DNA from: Gemmatimonadaceae bacterium
Lineage (GTDB): Bacteria; Gemmatimonadota; Gemmatimonadetes; Gemmatimonadales; Gemmatimonadaceae
Length of the DNA: 44,298 bases
Direction of reading: 5' to 3'
Assembly (NCBI GenBank): GCA_035533755.1
Contig: DATLTC010000064.1
Span: forward strand, 1 to 44,298
Position 1 is the stretch's first letter. Each line of letters opens with the position of its first letter. Position numbers and translations under genes: made by a program. Below, in pieces: positions 1-7,375 of this stretch. Below the pieces are notes generated by a model. It had not been told where the DNA came from, did no database searches, and worked only from the letters and a program-made list of their open reading frames with translations.

Positions 1-91
1 GGCCGCGAATGCCCAGCGTTCCGATGATGGCGCCGAACAGCACCGCCACCATCGCCACGAGCAGCGCGTCATGCGCGAGAAGCCCGGTCAT
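1..91 (-). CDS. ccmF: Cytochrome c maturation protein CcmF, N-terminal fragment
   Basis: Only the first 30 codons are in the window; the gene continues off the left edge. The start ATG (91-89) overlaps the ccmE stop in an ATGA junction. The visible peptide is a short lead followed by a hydrophobic helix, as expected for the first membrane segment of CcmF, the haem lyase that takes haem from CcmE and attaches it to apocytochrome c. The identification rests mainly on position directly after ccmE in a ccmABCDE operon, which is the standard order; the residues alone would not prove it. Confidence 0.7.
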   Translation of the reverse strand, partial: MTGLLAHDALLVAMVAVLFGAIIGTLGIRG

Positions 92-531
92 GGCGTGGAT
101 CCCTTGATCAGGGTCTTGTACATCTCCTCCGGCTTCTCGCCCGGCTTGGGCGGATGATACTCGTTGGAGTGCTTGACCATCAGGTTGGTGGCCTGGAACA
201 CGTTGTCGCGGCCGAATTTCCCTTCGACCACGACGCCCATCCCGGGCTGGAACATCTGCGGTGGCGCGCCCACTTCGTGCACCGCCACCGTGCCCGAATC
301 GTCGCTGACCTCGAACTGCAGGTGCATGGTCTTCTCGTCCCACTTCACCGACCCCGGCTTGACCATCCCGCCCAGCCGCACCGGCATGTCGTAGCCGTCG
401 GCGCCCTTGGCCAGCAGCTCCTTGGGGGTGAGGAAGAACACCACGTTCTTGTTCAGGCCGCCGTAGAGCAGCCAGCCGAACGTGGCCACCAACACCACCG
501 CGGCGAGGATTCCCCAGTTGCGCTTGCTCAT
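88..531 (-). CDS. ccmE: Cytochrome c maturation haem chaperone CcmE
   Basis: 147-residue periplasmic haem chaperone of System I cytochrome c maturation. It has an N-terminal membrane anchor (about residues 7-24) and then the OB-fold. The haem-binding motif HxxxY is present as H121-S-N-E-Y125, followed by a proline-rich flexible tail; in this family the His bonds covalently to the haem vinyl group. The frame is open well upstream, but the start at 531 (Met-Ser-Lys-Arg) is chosen because it directly precedes the anchor and forms an ATGA overlap with the ccmD stop. The 3' end overlaps the ccmF start the same way, so D, E and F look translationally coupled. Confidence 0.95.
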   Translation of the reverse strand: MSKRNWGILAAVVLVATFGWLLYGGLNKNVVFFLTPKELLAKGADGYDMPVRLGGMVKPGSVKWDEKTMHLQFEVSDDSGTVAVHEVGAPPQMFQPGMGVVVEGKFGRDNVFQATNLMVKHSNEYHPPKPGEKPEEMYKTLIKGSTP

Positions 532-686
532 GCCGCCCCTCCGGCTTCCGGCCGATGTCCCGTGACCCGCTCGTACTCCGCGCGCGCCTGCTGGACCGCC
601 CGATGCACGTGCAGCAGATAGCCCAGGATCACGACCCACGTGATGACGTACGATGCCGTCACGAATGCCCAGTTGGATGCTACCAT
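528..686 (-). CDS. ccmD: Haem exporter subunit CcmD
   Basis: A 52-residue protein with one membrane helix (about residues 8-26) followed by a basic, charged tail containing the Q-A-R-x-E-Y segment typical of CcmD. CcmD is the small subunit that stabilises the CcmABC complex and helps release haem-loaded CcmE. The start ATG (686-684) shares one base with the ccmC stop (TGATG) and the stop overlaps the ccmE start (ATGA). Sequence conservation in this family is weak, so the call depends on size, topology and the exact slot between ccmC and ccmE. Confidence 0.85.
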   Translation of the reverse strand: MVASNWAFVTASYVITWVVILGYLLHVHRAVQQARAEYERVTGHRPEAGGAA

Positions 687-1396
687 CACTCCAGTCCTCC
701 AAGTGCCGTCGCCTGCGCCGCGTGTTCCGCGGCCCGGATGAGGCACGCTGCTTCATACCGTCGACGAATGAAATAGATCATGATCAACAGGAACGCGACG
801 GCGTTGGTCCACAACCCCGCCAGATACGCCGGCGCCATGGTCTGCGCGCTCGACGGCGTCTGATGGAGCGTGCGCCACCACGTCACCGACATCCACACGA
901 TCGGCACGTTGATCGCGCCGAGGATGCCGACCGCGGCGCTCCACTGGCCGCGCCGCTGGGGATCGTCCACGAACGCCCGCAGCGCCAGATACCCCACGAA
1001 CACCAGAAAGAGCACGAGCGTGGACGTCAGCCGCGCGTCCCAGGCCCACCAGACCCCCCATGCCGGCTTGCCCCAGAGCATGCCCAGGACCAGCGTGAGC
1101 CCATTGAATGTAGCGCCCACCTCGGCCGCGGCGGCCGCGAGCAGGTCGTCCTCCTCGCGCCCCTTCCAGAGGAAGCGGAGGCTGTACACCATCACGATCA
1201 CGAAACACACGAACATGATCCACGCCGCCGGCACGTGGACGTACATGATCTTCTCCAGCTGCCCCATGTTGGCATCGGGCGGCGAGGTGACGAAAGCGAA
1301 CACCTGCGTGAAGATCAGGACGGCGAAGGCCACGACGCCGAACAGGGTCCAGCGGCCGGAGCGGGGCACGTCGATGGGATGAGCGACAGCGGTCAT
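686..1396 (-). CDS. ccmC: Haem exporter/handler protein CcmC
   Basis: 236-residue integral membrane protein with about six hydrophobic segments. It carries the tryptophan-rich WWD signature (W108-G-K-P-x-W-x-x-W-W-x-W-D120) that holds haem on the outer face, plus the flanking haem-ligand histidines H54 (in Y-V-H-V-P) and H178 (in W-W-R-T-L-H). CcmC loads haem onto CcmE. The gene follows ccmB by 9 nt and overlaps ccmD by one base. Length and motif spacing match the E. coli family. No truncation or missing residue is seen. Confidence 0.96.
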   Translation of the reverse strand: MTAVAHPIDVPRSGRWTLFGVVAFAVLIFTQVFAFVTSPPDANMGQLEKIMYVHVPAAWIMFVCFVIVMVYSLRFLWKGREEDDLLAAAAAEVGATFNGLTLVLGMLWGKPAWGVWWAWDARLTSTLVLFLVFVGYLALRAFVDDPQRRGQWSAAVGILGAINVPIVWMSVTWWRTLHQTPSSAQTMAPAYLAGLWTNAVAFLLIMIYFIRRRYEAACLIRAAEHAAQATALGGLE

Positions 1397-1405
1397 AGGG
1401 TAACC

Positions 1406-2092
1406 TCAGACCTCGATCACGTATTCGAACGCGAGTAGAGTGGCGATCAGGAAGATCACGTCGTACGCCGTGAGCAGCTTCACCCACGCGCCCGCCTCGT
1501 GCATCATGTCACCGTTCAGGAGTGCCTTGGACGCCGACATCGCGGCCAGCAGCACCGGGACGAGCATCGGGAATAGCAGCAGCGGCAGCAACACCTCGCG
1601 GGCCCGGCTCCGGCTCGCCATCGCGGCGTAGAACGTGCCGAGCACCACCAGCCCCACCGCGCCCAGCACCAGCACGCCGATCAGCGACGGCCAGGCGGCC
1701 GGGATCCGGATCTGGAACAGCGCGATGCCGGCCGTGACCACGATCACCAGCATCAACCCCACGAAGATGGAGTTGGCGGCCAGCTTGCCCACGTAGATCA
1801 CCCAGCGCGAGCCCGGATACTGCAGCAGCTGATCCAGCGCGCCGCTCTCGAGCTCCACCTGGTACGAGCGATTGAACGCCAGCACGCCGGCGAACAGCGC
1901 CGACAGCCAGAGGGCGCCGGGCGCCGCTTCGCGCAGGGCCTGCGCGTCGGGGCCCAGCGCGAACCCGAACAGCACCAGAATCGTGACCCCGAGAGCGGCC
2001 ACGCTGTTGAACCCGGCCTTGGAGCGTCGCTCCGTGGTCAGATCCTTCCAGGCGATGGCGCGAATGCGCCGCACGTCGTCGCGGAATGCCAT
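1406..2092 (-). CDS. ccmB: Haem ABC exporter permease CcmB
   Basis: 228-residue polytopic membrane protein with about six transmembrane segments. The N-terminal R-x-x-A-x-x-W-K-D-L-x-x-E-x-R-S-K stretch is typical of CcmB. It is the permease partner of CcmA; together with CcmC and CcmD they form the ATP-driven complex that releases holo-CcmE. The start ATG at 2092 overlaps the ccmA stop by one base (TGATG), consistent with coupled translation of the ATPase and permease subunits. Confidence 0.93.
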   Translation of the reverse strand: MAFRDDVRRIRAIAWKDLTTERRSKAGFNSVAALGVTILVLFGFALGPDAQALREAAPGALWLSALFAGVLAFNRSYQVELESGALDQLLQYPGSRWVIYVGKLAANSIFVGLMLVIVVTAGIALFQIRIPAAWPSLIGVLVLGAVGLVVLGTFYAAMASRSRAREVLLPLLLFPMLVPVLLAAMSASKALLNGDMMHEAGAWVKLLTAYDVIFLIATLLAFEYVIEV

Positions 2093-2793
2093 CAGCCCGC
2101 TCCCGCCACGATGCGCACGCGCGGCGCGGGCGCCGGCGCGGACTCGGCCACGCGGCCGTTCACGATCGTGATCGTGCGGTCGAGCACTCCCGCCGCCGGC
2201 GCCAGTTCGTGGAGCACCACGAGCGCCCCGCCGCCCGCATGGCCGGCTTCGACGATGATGGAATTCATGAGCGCGATGCCCGCCGAGTCGAGGTTGCTGT
2301 ACGGTTCGTCGAGCAGCAGCAGCCGTGGGCGGCGCAGCAGCAGCCGCGCCAGCGCCAGCCGGCGCTGCATGCCTGCCGAGAATCCGCGCACGCGTTCGTT
2401 GGTCACGTGGGTGAGCCCCACGCGCTCCAGCGCCGCATCCAGATTGGCGCCCACCGGCTGCCCGAGCATCTCGGCGGCGAAGCGGAGATTCTCGCGCGCC
2501 GTGAGATCGTCGTACAGTCCCGGCGTGTGGGCGAGGAATCCCAGGTCTTCCCGCACGTCATTCGGCTCGCGCACGATGTCGTGGCCGTAGATGCGGGCGG
2601 TGCCGGCGCTGGGCTTGAGCAGCGTGCCGAAGATGCGGAGGAGCGTGGTCTTGCCGCTTCCGTTGGAGCCCAGCAGCCCCACGATCTCCCCGGGTCTCAG
2701 CTCGAGTGTTATGCCCCGAAGCACCCATCGCGCGCCGAACCGGCGCGCCACACCATGGGCCTCGATCGCCAACTCAGATTGAACAGTTGCCAT
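2092..2793 (-). CDS. ccmA: Haem ABC exporter ATP-binding protein CcmA
   Basis: 233-residue ABC ATPase and first gene of the ccm operon. Visible motifs in order are Walker A G-S-N-G-S-G-K-T, signature F-S-A-G-M-Q-R-R, Walker B L-L-L-L-D-E-P with the following Y-S-N-L-D, and a switch-region histidine (V-V-L-H-E). The F-S-A-G-M-x-x-R form of the signature is characteristic of CcmA-like ATPases. The start at 2793 gives a normal family length. Upstream 2794-2900 shows no sigma-70 promoter I would commit to, but three GCCTxA-like hexamers lie side by side around 2814-2832 on the minus strand. Confidence 0.94.
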   Translation of the reverse strand: MATVQSELAIEAHGVARRFGARWVLRGITLELRPGEIVGLLGSNGSGKTTLLRIFGTLLKPSAGTARIYGHDIVREPNDVREDLGFLAHTPGLYDDLTARENLRFAAEMLGQPVGANLDAALERVGLTHVTNERVRGFSAGMQRRLALARLLLRRPRLLLLDEPYSNLDSAGIALMNSIIVEAGHAGGGALVVLHELAPAAGVLDRTITIVNGRVAESAPAPAPRVRIVAGAG

Positions 2794-2908
2794 GGGTTCG
2801 GGATGCGTTGATTGCCCACCAGGGATAGGCTGAGGCTAAGGCTCGACCCGCAGCCTCGCCATCAGCAAGCACCCGAGCCCGTGTGGGGGAATCACCGACT
2901 AAAAGACT

Positions 2909-2948
2909 GGGGGTAGGGGCGGCGTCGTTAGCCAGAACCCCCACCCCC
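2909..2948 (-). terminator. G/C-rich hairpin after the fasciclin gene
   Basis: GGGGGT (2909-2914) pairs with ACCCCC (2943-2948), and GGGG (2916-2919) with CCCC (2939-2942), leaving one bulged A and a 19-nt loop. Read on the minus strand the stem is followed within 4 nt by TTTT. It lies 47 nt past the stop of the fasciclin gene and before ccmA, so it probably separates these two minus-strand units. The short T run and long loop make it a mediocre intrinsic terminator. Confidence 0.4.
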
Positions 2949-2994
2949 GTATTCTATAGGAAGAGGCGCGGCGGCCCCACCCCCGACCACCGAC

Positions 2995-3426
2995 TTACGC
3001 CTTGGGCATCACCACGGCGTCGATCACGTGGATCACCCCGTTGGAGGCCGGAATGTCGGCCCGCACCACCCGGGTGCCGTTCACGTATACCCGCCCGTGG
3101 CGGGCTTCGATGTCCAACTCCTGTCCGGTCAGGCTGGTCGCGCGCGAGCGGCCGGCCGCCACCATCTGGGCCGCCAGCACCGTGCGCGGCAGCACGTGGT
3201 AGCCGAGCACGCGCGACAGTCGCGTCTTGTCGGCGAGCAGCGCTTCGAGCGCCCGTTTGGGGAGCCTGGCAAAGGCGGCGTCGGTGGGAGCAAAGAGGGT
3301 GAACGGGCCCCGGCTCTGCAGCGCGCCCCAGAGGTCCGCCGCCTTCATGGCGGCGACCAATGTCCGGAAGGTGCCGGCGGGGAGTGGGATGGCGGCGAGG
3401 CCCCGCATGGAATCGGTTGTGCGCAT
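2995..3426 (-). CDS. Fasciclin (FAS1) domain protein
   Basis: A 143-residue, single-domain FAS1 protein. The two conserved FAS1 boxes are visible: F-T-L-F-A-P-T-D-A-A-F near the first third and N-G-V-I-H-V-I-D-A-V-V-M-P at the C-terminus, with Y-H-V-L-P between them. There is no signal peptide or lipobox, unlike most secreted bacterial FAS1 proteins, so it may stay in the cytoplasm or leave by another route. The frame is open to 3486, but that ATG lies inside the -35 element of the predicted promoter; the ATG at 3426 is therefore preferred (another in-frame ATG is at 3408). It is divergent from a CarH-like photoreceptor and its promoter is embedded in the repeat array, so I infer light- and B12-dependent repression. 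The molecular role is unknown. Confidence 0.85.
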   Translation of the reverse strand: MRTTDSMRGLAAIPLPAGTFRTLVAAMKAADLWGALQSRGPFTLFAPTDAAFARLPKRALEALLADKTRLSRVLGYHVLPRTVLAAQMVAAGRSRATSLTGQELDIEARHGRVYVNGTRVVRADIPASNGVIHVIDAVVMPKA

Positions 3427-3438
3427 CGAATCCGTCTC

Positions 3439-3526
3439 TGTCCAGTGTGTGTCCAGAATATACGGCGCATGGACGTTTCTTGTCAATGAATTGTCCAGAT
3501 AAATTCATTGACGATAGCTGGACAAT
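3439..3526. promoter_or_regulatory. Interlocked repeat operator between fasciclin gene and carH
   Basis: Short TGTC/TGTCCAG boxes recur with an 11-bp step. On the plus strand TGTCCAG is at 3439 and 3450, TGTCAAT at 3481 and TGTCCAG at 3492. In inverted orientation ATTGACG is at 3507 and CTGGACA at 3518, again 11 apart. The same bases make two nested perfect inverted repeats: GTCAATGAATT (3482-3492) with AATTCATTGAC (3502-3512), and ATTGTCCAG (3490-3498) with CTGGACAAT (3518-3526). Thermus CarH is known to bind repeats of about 11 bp as a tetramer, so this is very probably the operator of the adjacent regulator. Confidence 0.75.
3457..3486 (-). promoter_or_regulatory. Sigma-70 promoter of the fasciclin gene
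   Basis: On the minus strand TTGACA (3486-3481) and TATATT (3462-3457) are separated by 18 nt, a near-consensus housekeeping promoter. Transcription would start around 3450, about 25 nt before the chosen ATG. The -35 coincides with an operator box (TGTCAA read on the other strand) and the start region overlaps the TGTCCAG box at 3450-3456, so a bound repressor would block the polymerase directly. Confidence 0.6.
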
Positions 3527-3542
3527 ATGCGACATTTGACCG

Positions 3543-4475
3543 ATGACTCACCCTGATCAGCCTGCGGGTCGGCACCCAATCGGCGTGGTGGCCGAACGCA
3601 CCGGGCTCACCACCGACGTGCTGCGCGTGTGGGAGCGTCGGTATGGCGCCGTGCATCCCGACCGGACCAGCGGCCGGCAACGATTCTATTCCGACGCGGA
3701 CATCGAGCGTCTGAGGCTGCTGCGCCTGGCCACGCTCCGCGGGCGGAGCATCGGCCAGGTGGCGCACCTGACCACGGCAGCGCTGGCGCGGATGGTGGAG
3801 GAGGACGCGCTCGGGCGCGCGCGCGCCGGCGGCCGGGAATCGGACGTCACGCATGCCGCCGGCGAGTACGTGGACCAGGCGCTCGAGCTGGTGCGCGGTC
3901 TCGACGCGCTGGGGCTGGAGTGGCTGCTCCGTCGCACCTCGGCGGTGCTCGGGCTGCGCCCATTCCTGGAGTCGATCGTCGCGCCGTTGCTGCGGCGGGT
4001 GGGCGACGAGTGGCACGCCGGGCGGCTGACCGCGGCGCAGGAGCATCTGGCCACGGCCATGGTGCGGCGGGTGGTCACCGCCATAACGCAGACGATGAGC
4101 GTGGCCGCCGACGCGCCGGGGGTGGTGGTGGCCACGATGGCCGGCGAGCGACACGAGATCGGGGCGCTGCTCGTGGCGGCGACGGCCACCGCCGAAGGGT
4201 GGCGCGTGACCTACCTGGGCAGCGATCTCCCGGCCAAGGACATCGCCGAGGCGGCGCTCGCCACCGCGGCACGGGCCGTGGCGGTGAGCGTGGTGTACCC
4301 GGCGGACCGGCGCCAGGTGATGCAGGAGCTGACCGAGATCCGCGGCCTGTTGCCGGGAGAGGTGCGCATCTTCGTGGGCGGGGCCGGCGCCGCCGCGATC
4401 TCACCCGACCTGACGCTCGCGGGCGTGCGGATGGTGGAGGGGCTGGCCGATCTGGCGGCGGTGCTGGCGTCCTAG
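3543..4475 (+). CDS. carH: CarH-type MerR regulator, B12-dependent photoreceptor
   Basis: 310-residue regulator. Residues 11-75 form a MerR winged helix (L-R-V-W-E-R-R-Y-G then R-F-Y-S-D-A-D-I). A helical bundle follows (about 105-185), then a cobalamin-binding Rossmann domain (about 193-308). The bundle carries the Wx9EH motif W157...E167-H168, and His158 follows the Trp directly. The B12 lower-ligand motif is E202-x-H204-x-x-G207. These match the residues that cap adenosyl-B12, supply the lower ligand and form the light-induced bis-His adduct in Thermus CarH. The protein is expected to be a dark-state repressor that lets go of DNA in light. Start at the only suitable ATG; no clear ribosome site precedes it, so a near-leaderless message is possible. 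Its stop shares a CTAG with the converging ATPase gene. Confidence 0.92.
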   Translation: MTHPDQPAGRHPIGVVAERTGLTTDVLRVWERRYGAVHPDRTSGRQRFYSDADIERLRLLRLATLRGRSIGQVAHLTTAALARMVEEDALGRARAGGRESDVTHAAGEYVDQALELVRGLDALGLEWLLRRTSAVLGLRPFLESIVAPLLRRVGDEWHAGRLTAAQEHLATAMVRRVVTAITQTMSVAADAPGVVVATMAGERHEIGALLVAATATAEGWRVTYLGSDLPAKDIAEAALATAARAVAVSVVYPADRRQVMQELTEIRGLLPGEVRIFVGGAGAAAISPDLTLAGVRMVEGLADLAAVLAS

Positions 4476-7117
4476 CGGCGGCGCCGCGCCCATTTGTCCG
4501 CTTCGGCCGCGGCGATCACCGTGAGGCCCACGCCCAGGATGGCCGCCCACTGCGCCGCGCTGAGCGGTACGGTGCGCAGCATGCGCTGCAGGAACGGCGT
4601 GTAGATGGCCGCCACGTGGGCGAGCGTCACGGCGATCGTGCTCAGCACCAGGAACGGGTTGGTCCATACGGGCGTGCTGAACACCGATCGGTCCAGGGAG
4701 CGGCAGTTGAACACGTGGTAGAACTGGAACACGACCATCTGCGTGAGGGCCACGGTGCGGGCCATGGGGAGGTTGCCCGTGGTGTGCAGCGTCCACCAGA
4801 ACATGGCGAACGTGCCCAGCGTGAGCACGAGTCCCACGCCGCCCAGGCGGAGGTAGAGGGCCGGCGTGAGCGCGCCTTCGGCGCGCGGCCGCGGCGGCTG
4901 GGTAAGCAGGGCGGGCTCTCCCCGCTCGAACGCGAGGGCCATCACCTCGAGGCTATCGGTGACGAGGTTGATCCAGAGGATCTGCGCCGCGAGGAGCGGC
5001 AGCGGCCATCCCATGACCATCGCGCCCAGGATGACGGCGATCTCGGCCACGGCCGTGGACAGGAGAAAGAACGTGGCCTTGCGAACGTTGGCGAACACCA
5101 CGCGTCCCTGCTCGATAGCGGCGGTGATGGTCGCGAAGTTGTCGTCGGCGAGGACCATGTCGGCCGCCTCGCGGGCCACGTCCGATCCGCTCGCGCCCAT
5201 GGCGATGCCGAGGTGCGCGGCGCGCAGCGCGGGGGCGTCGTTCACGCCGTCGCCGGTGACGGCCACCACGTCGCCGCGCGCCTTGAGGCACTGGACGAGG
5301 CGCAACTTCTGCTCCGGCGACACGCGGGCGTAGACGTTCACCTCGCCCAGGGCGTGGATCAACTCGTCGTCGATCATGCCGTCCAATTCGCGTCCGCTCA
5401 ACACCGCGTCGCCCAGGCCCAGGCGCCGCCCGATGACGCGCGCGGTGTCGGCGTGATCGCCGGTGATCATCAACACGCGAATGCCAGCCGTCCGCGCGCT
5501 CTGCACGGCGGCGGCGGCGTCGGGGCGCAGCGGGTCTTCGAGACCCACGAGTCCCGCGAACACGAACCCCTGGGCCAGCGAGTCGGGGACGATCTCGGGA
5601 TGCGTCGTGGGCCGGTACGCCATCGCGAGCACGCGCAGGCCGTCGGCGGCGAACCGGTGCGCCATCGCGTCGGCGGCGGCGCGATCGAACGGCTCCTCGC
5701 CGGCGTCGGCGCGCTGGCGCGTGCACCGCGCGAACACCGCCTCGGGCGCGCCCTTGAGATGTTCCAGCATTTCCGCGCCGTTCCCGCGCAGCGACACCAT
5801 GAATCGCCGCTCCGATTCGAAGGGCAGCACGTCCAGTTCCGGGTTCCGTTGATGGAGATCGGCGGGAGACAGGCCATGGCGCGCCGCCACGGCGAGCAGC
5901 GCGCGCTCCATGGGATCGGCGCTCCCGCCGTCCACCGCGCCGGGATCCGCCTCGCTGGCCAGGACGCCGATGCGCAGTGTGGCGAGGAGCGCCGGTTGGT
6001 CCGGCGGCTGGACGTGGCCGGCCGGCGAGATCTCGTAGCGCCGGCCGCCCGCCCAGAGCGCGCGCACGGTCATCTCGTTCCTGGTGAGCGTGCCCGTCTT
6101 GTCGGAGCCGATGACCGTGGTGCTGCCCAGCGTCTCCACGGCGGGCAGCGCGCGCACGATGGCGCGGCGGCGGGCCATGCGGCGCGCGCCAATCGCGAAC
6201 GTCACCGTGAGCACCACGGGCAGTCCCTCGGGGATGGCCGAGACAGCCATCGCCACCGCGGTGAGGAAGACGTCGGCGGGCGCCATGGACCGGGCCAGGC
6301 CGATGAGGAGCACGAGCGCGGCCAGCGCGAGAATCACCAGTCCCACGCGGCGGCCGAATTGCGCGAACGACTCCTGGAGCGGCGTGGGGACGGGTTCGGT
6401 GGCGCGCACGGTCTGCGCGATGCGGCCTAGTTGCGTATCGGCGCCGGTGCGCACCACCAGGCCGCGGCCCCTGCCGCGCGCCACGGCCGTGCCAGTGAAT
6501 GCCATGTTGAGCTGGTCGCCCGCGAGCAACGTCATGTCGGGCAGCGGATCGGTGCGCTTCTCCACGGGCACCGATTCGCCGGTGAGCAGGGATTCGTCGA
6601 CGGCGAGGTGCTGGGCCTGCACGAGGCGCAGGTCGGCGGGCACGCGGGCTCCGGAGGCCAGCACGACCAGATCGCCCACCACGAGCGCCGGGCTCGGCAC
6701 CGCGCGCTGCGCGCCGTCGCGCACGACCACGGCGAGCGGCGACGTAAGCCGCGCCAGGGCGCGCATCGCCTTGCGGGCGCGATACTCCTGCGTGAACCCG
6801 ATCAGCGAGTTCAGGATCACCACCGCGAGAATCACGATCGCGTCGCTGTCATCGCGCAGCACCACGCTCACGCCTGCCGCGGCCAGCAGGATGTAGATGA
6901 GCGGATCGTGCAACTGCCGGAGCAGCAGCATCCACCACGGGGTCTCTGGCTCGTCCTCGATGCGATTGGGCCCGAGCGCCGCCAGGCGCGCGGCGGCCTC
7001 GCGCGGCGACAGCCCGCGCGGGCCCGAGCGGAGGGCGCGCTCGACGTCGGCCGCCGGGCGCGTGTGCCAGGGCGGTCCAGCGGCCCCTGGACCGGGCGGT
7101 CTAGGGTCGGTGCGCAT
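4472..7117 (-). CDS. P2A-type cation-transporting ATPase (Ca2+/Mn2+-like)
   Basis: 881-residue ion pump in the inner membrane. It has an N-terminal cation-ATPase domain, the actuator motif TGES (179-182), TM4 A-I-P-E-G-L-P (294-300), phosphorylation site D339 in D-K-T-G-T, KGAPE (455-459) in the nucleotide domain and TGDGVND (621-627). TM5 reads S-T-A-V-A-E (687-692) and TM6 N-L-V-T-D (717-721). Relative to SERCA the TM4 Glu, TM5 Glu and TM6 Asn/Asp are kept but the TM5 Asn is Ala, which suggests one transported ion, as in secretory-pathway Ca/Mn pumps. The start at 7117 is supported by GGAGG 8 nt upstream. Ca2+ is the likeliest substrate, Mn2+ an alternative. Confidence 0.9.
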   Translation of the reverse strand: MRTDPRPPGPGAAGPPWHTRPAADVERALRSGPRGLSPREAAARLAALGPNRIEDEPETPWWMLLLRQLHDPLIYILLAAAGVSVVLRDDSDAIVILAVVILNSLIGFTQEYRARKAMRALARLTSPLAVVVRDGAQRAVPSPALVVGDLVVLASGARVPADLRLVQAQHLAVDESLLTGESVPVEKRTDPLPDMTLLAGDQLNMAFTGTAVARGRGRGLVVRTGADTQLGRIAQTVRATEPVPTPLQESFAQFGRRVGLVILALAALVLLIGLARSMAPADVFLTAVAMAVSAIPEGLPVVLTVTFAIGARRMARRRAIVRALPAVETLGSTTVIGSDKTGTLTRNEMTVRALWAGGRRYEISPAGHVQPPDQPALLATLRIGVLASEADPGAVDGGSADPMERALLAVAARHGLSPADLHQRNPELDVLPFESERRFMVSLRGNGAEMLEHLKGAPEAVFARCTRQRADAGEEPFDRAAADAMAHRFAADGLRVLAMAYRPTTHPEIVPDSLAQGFVFAGLVGLEDPLRPDAAAAVQSARTAGIRVLMITGDHADTARVIGRRLGLGDAVLSGRELDGMIDDELIHALGEVNVYARVSPEQKLRLVQCLKARGDVVAVTGDGVNDAPALRAAHLGIAMGASGSDVAREAADMVLADDNFATITAAIEQGRVVFANVRKATFFLLSTAVAEIAVILGAMVMGWPLPLLAAQILWINLVTDSLEVMALAFERGEPALLTQPPRPRAEGALTPALYLRLGGVGLVLTLGTFAMFWWTLHTTGNLPMARTVALTQMVVFQFYHVFNCRSLDRSVFSTPVWTNPFLVLSTIAVTLAHVAAIYTPFLQRMLRTVPLSAAQWAAILGVGLTVIAAAEADKWARRRR

Positions 7118-7375
7118 CGGCGCCTCCGCGCGACGCGGAACGTGACGCGCGCGAGGCCTCGAGCGCGTGCGAGCGTCGTCTCCGCTCCATGGCGGGAGCG
7201 GCGGCGGTGCGTGCCTCGGATAGTTGCGGGGGATAGGGCGTCCGAACTGCCGGGCGTCTCACCCAACCGATGCCCGGTGATGCCCGACACGACGGCATGG
7301 CGCGCGGCTCGGGAACTCGCGGCGGCGGGGGCAGCGGCTCAGATTACCGGATGACCCCACCCGGGTGAGGCGGAC

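Noticed and set aside
3629-6430. A 933-codon plus-strand frame from carH into the ATPase
   Set aside because: It is out of frame with carH and antisense to the ATPase, both of which have intact catalytic motifs.
7182-7201. CCGCTCC/GGAGCGG hairpin in the 258-nt gap between the ATPase and ligA
   Set aside because: The stem is only 7 bp with no T run, lies upstream of both divergent genes, and such stems are frequent by chance in this GC range. No gene or promoter is supported in the gap.
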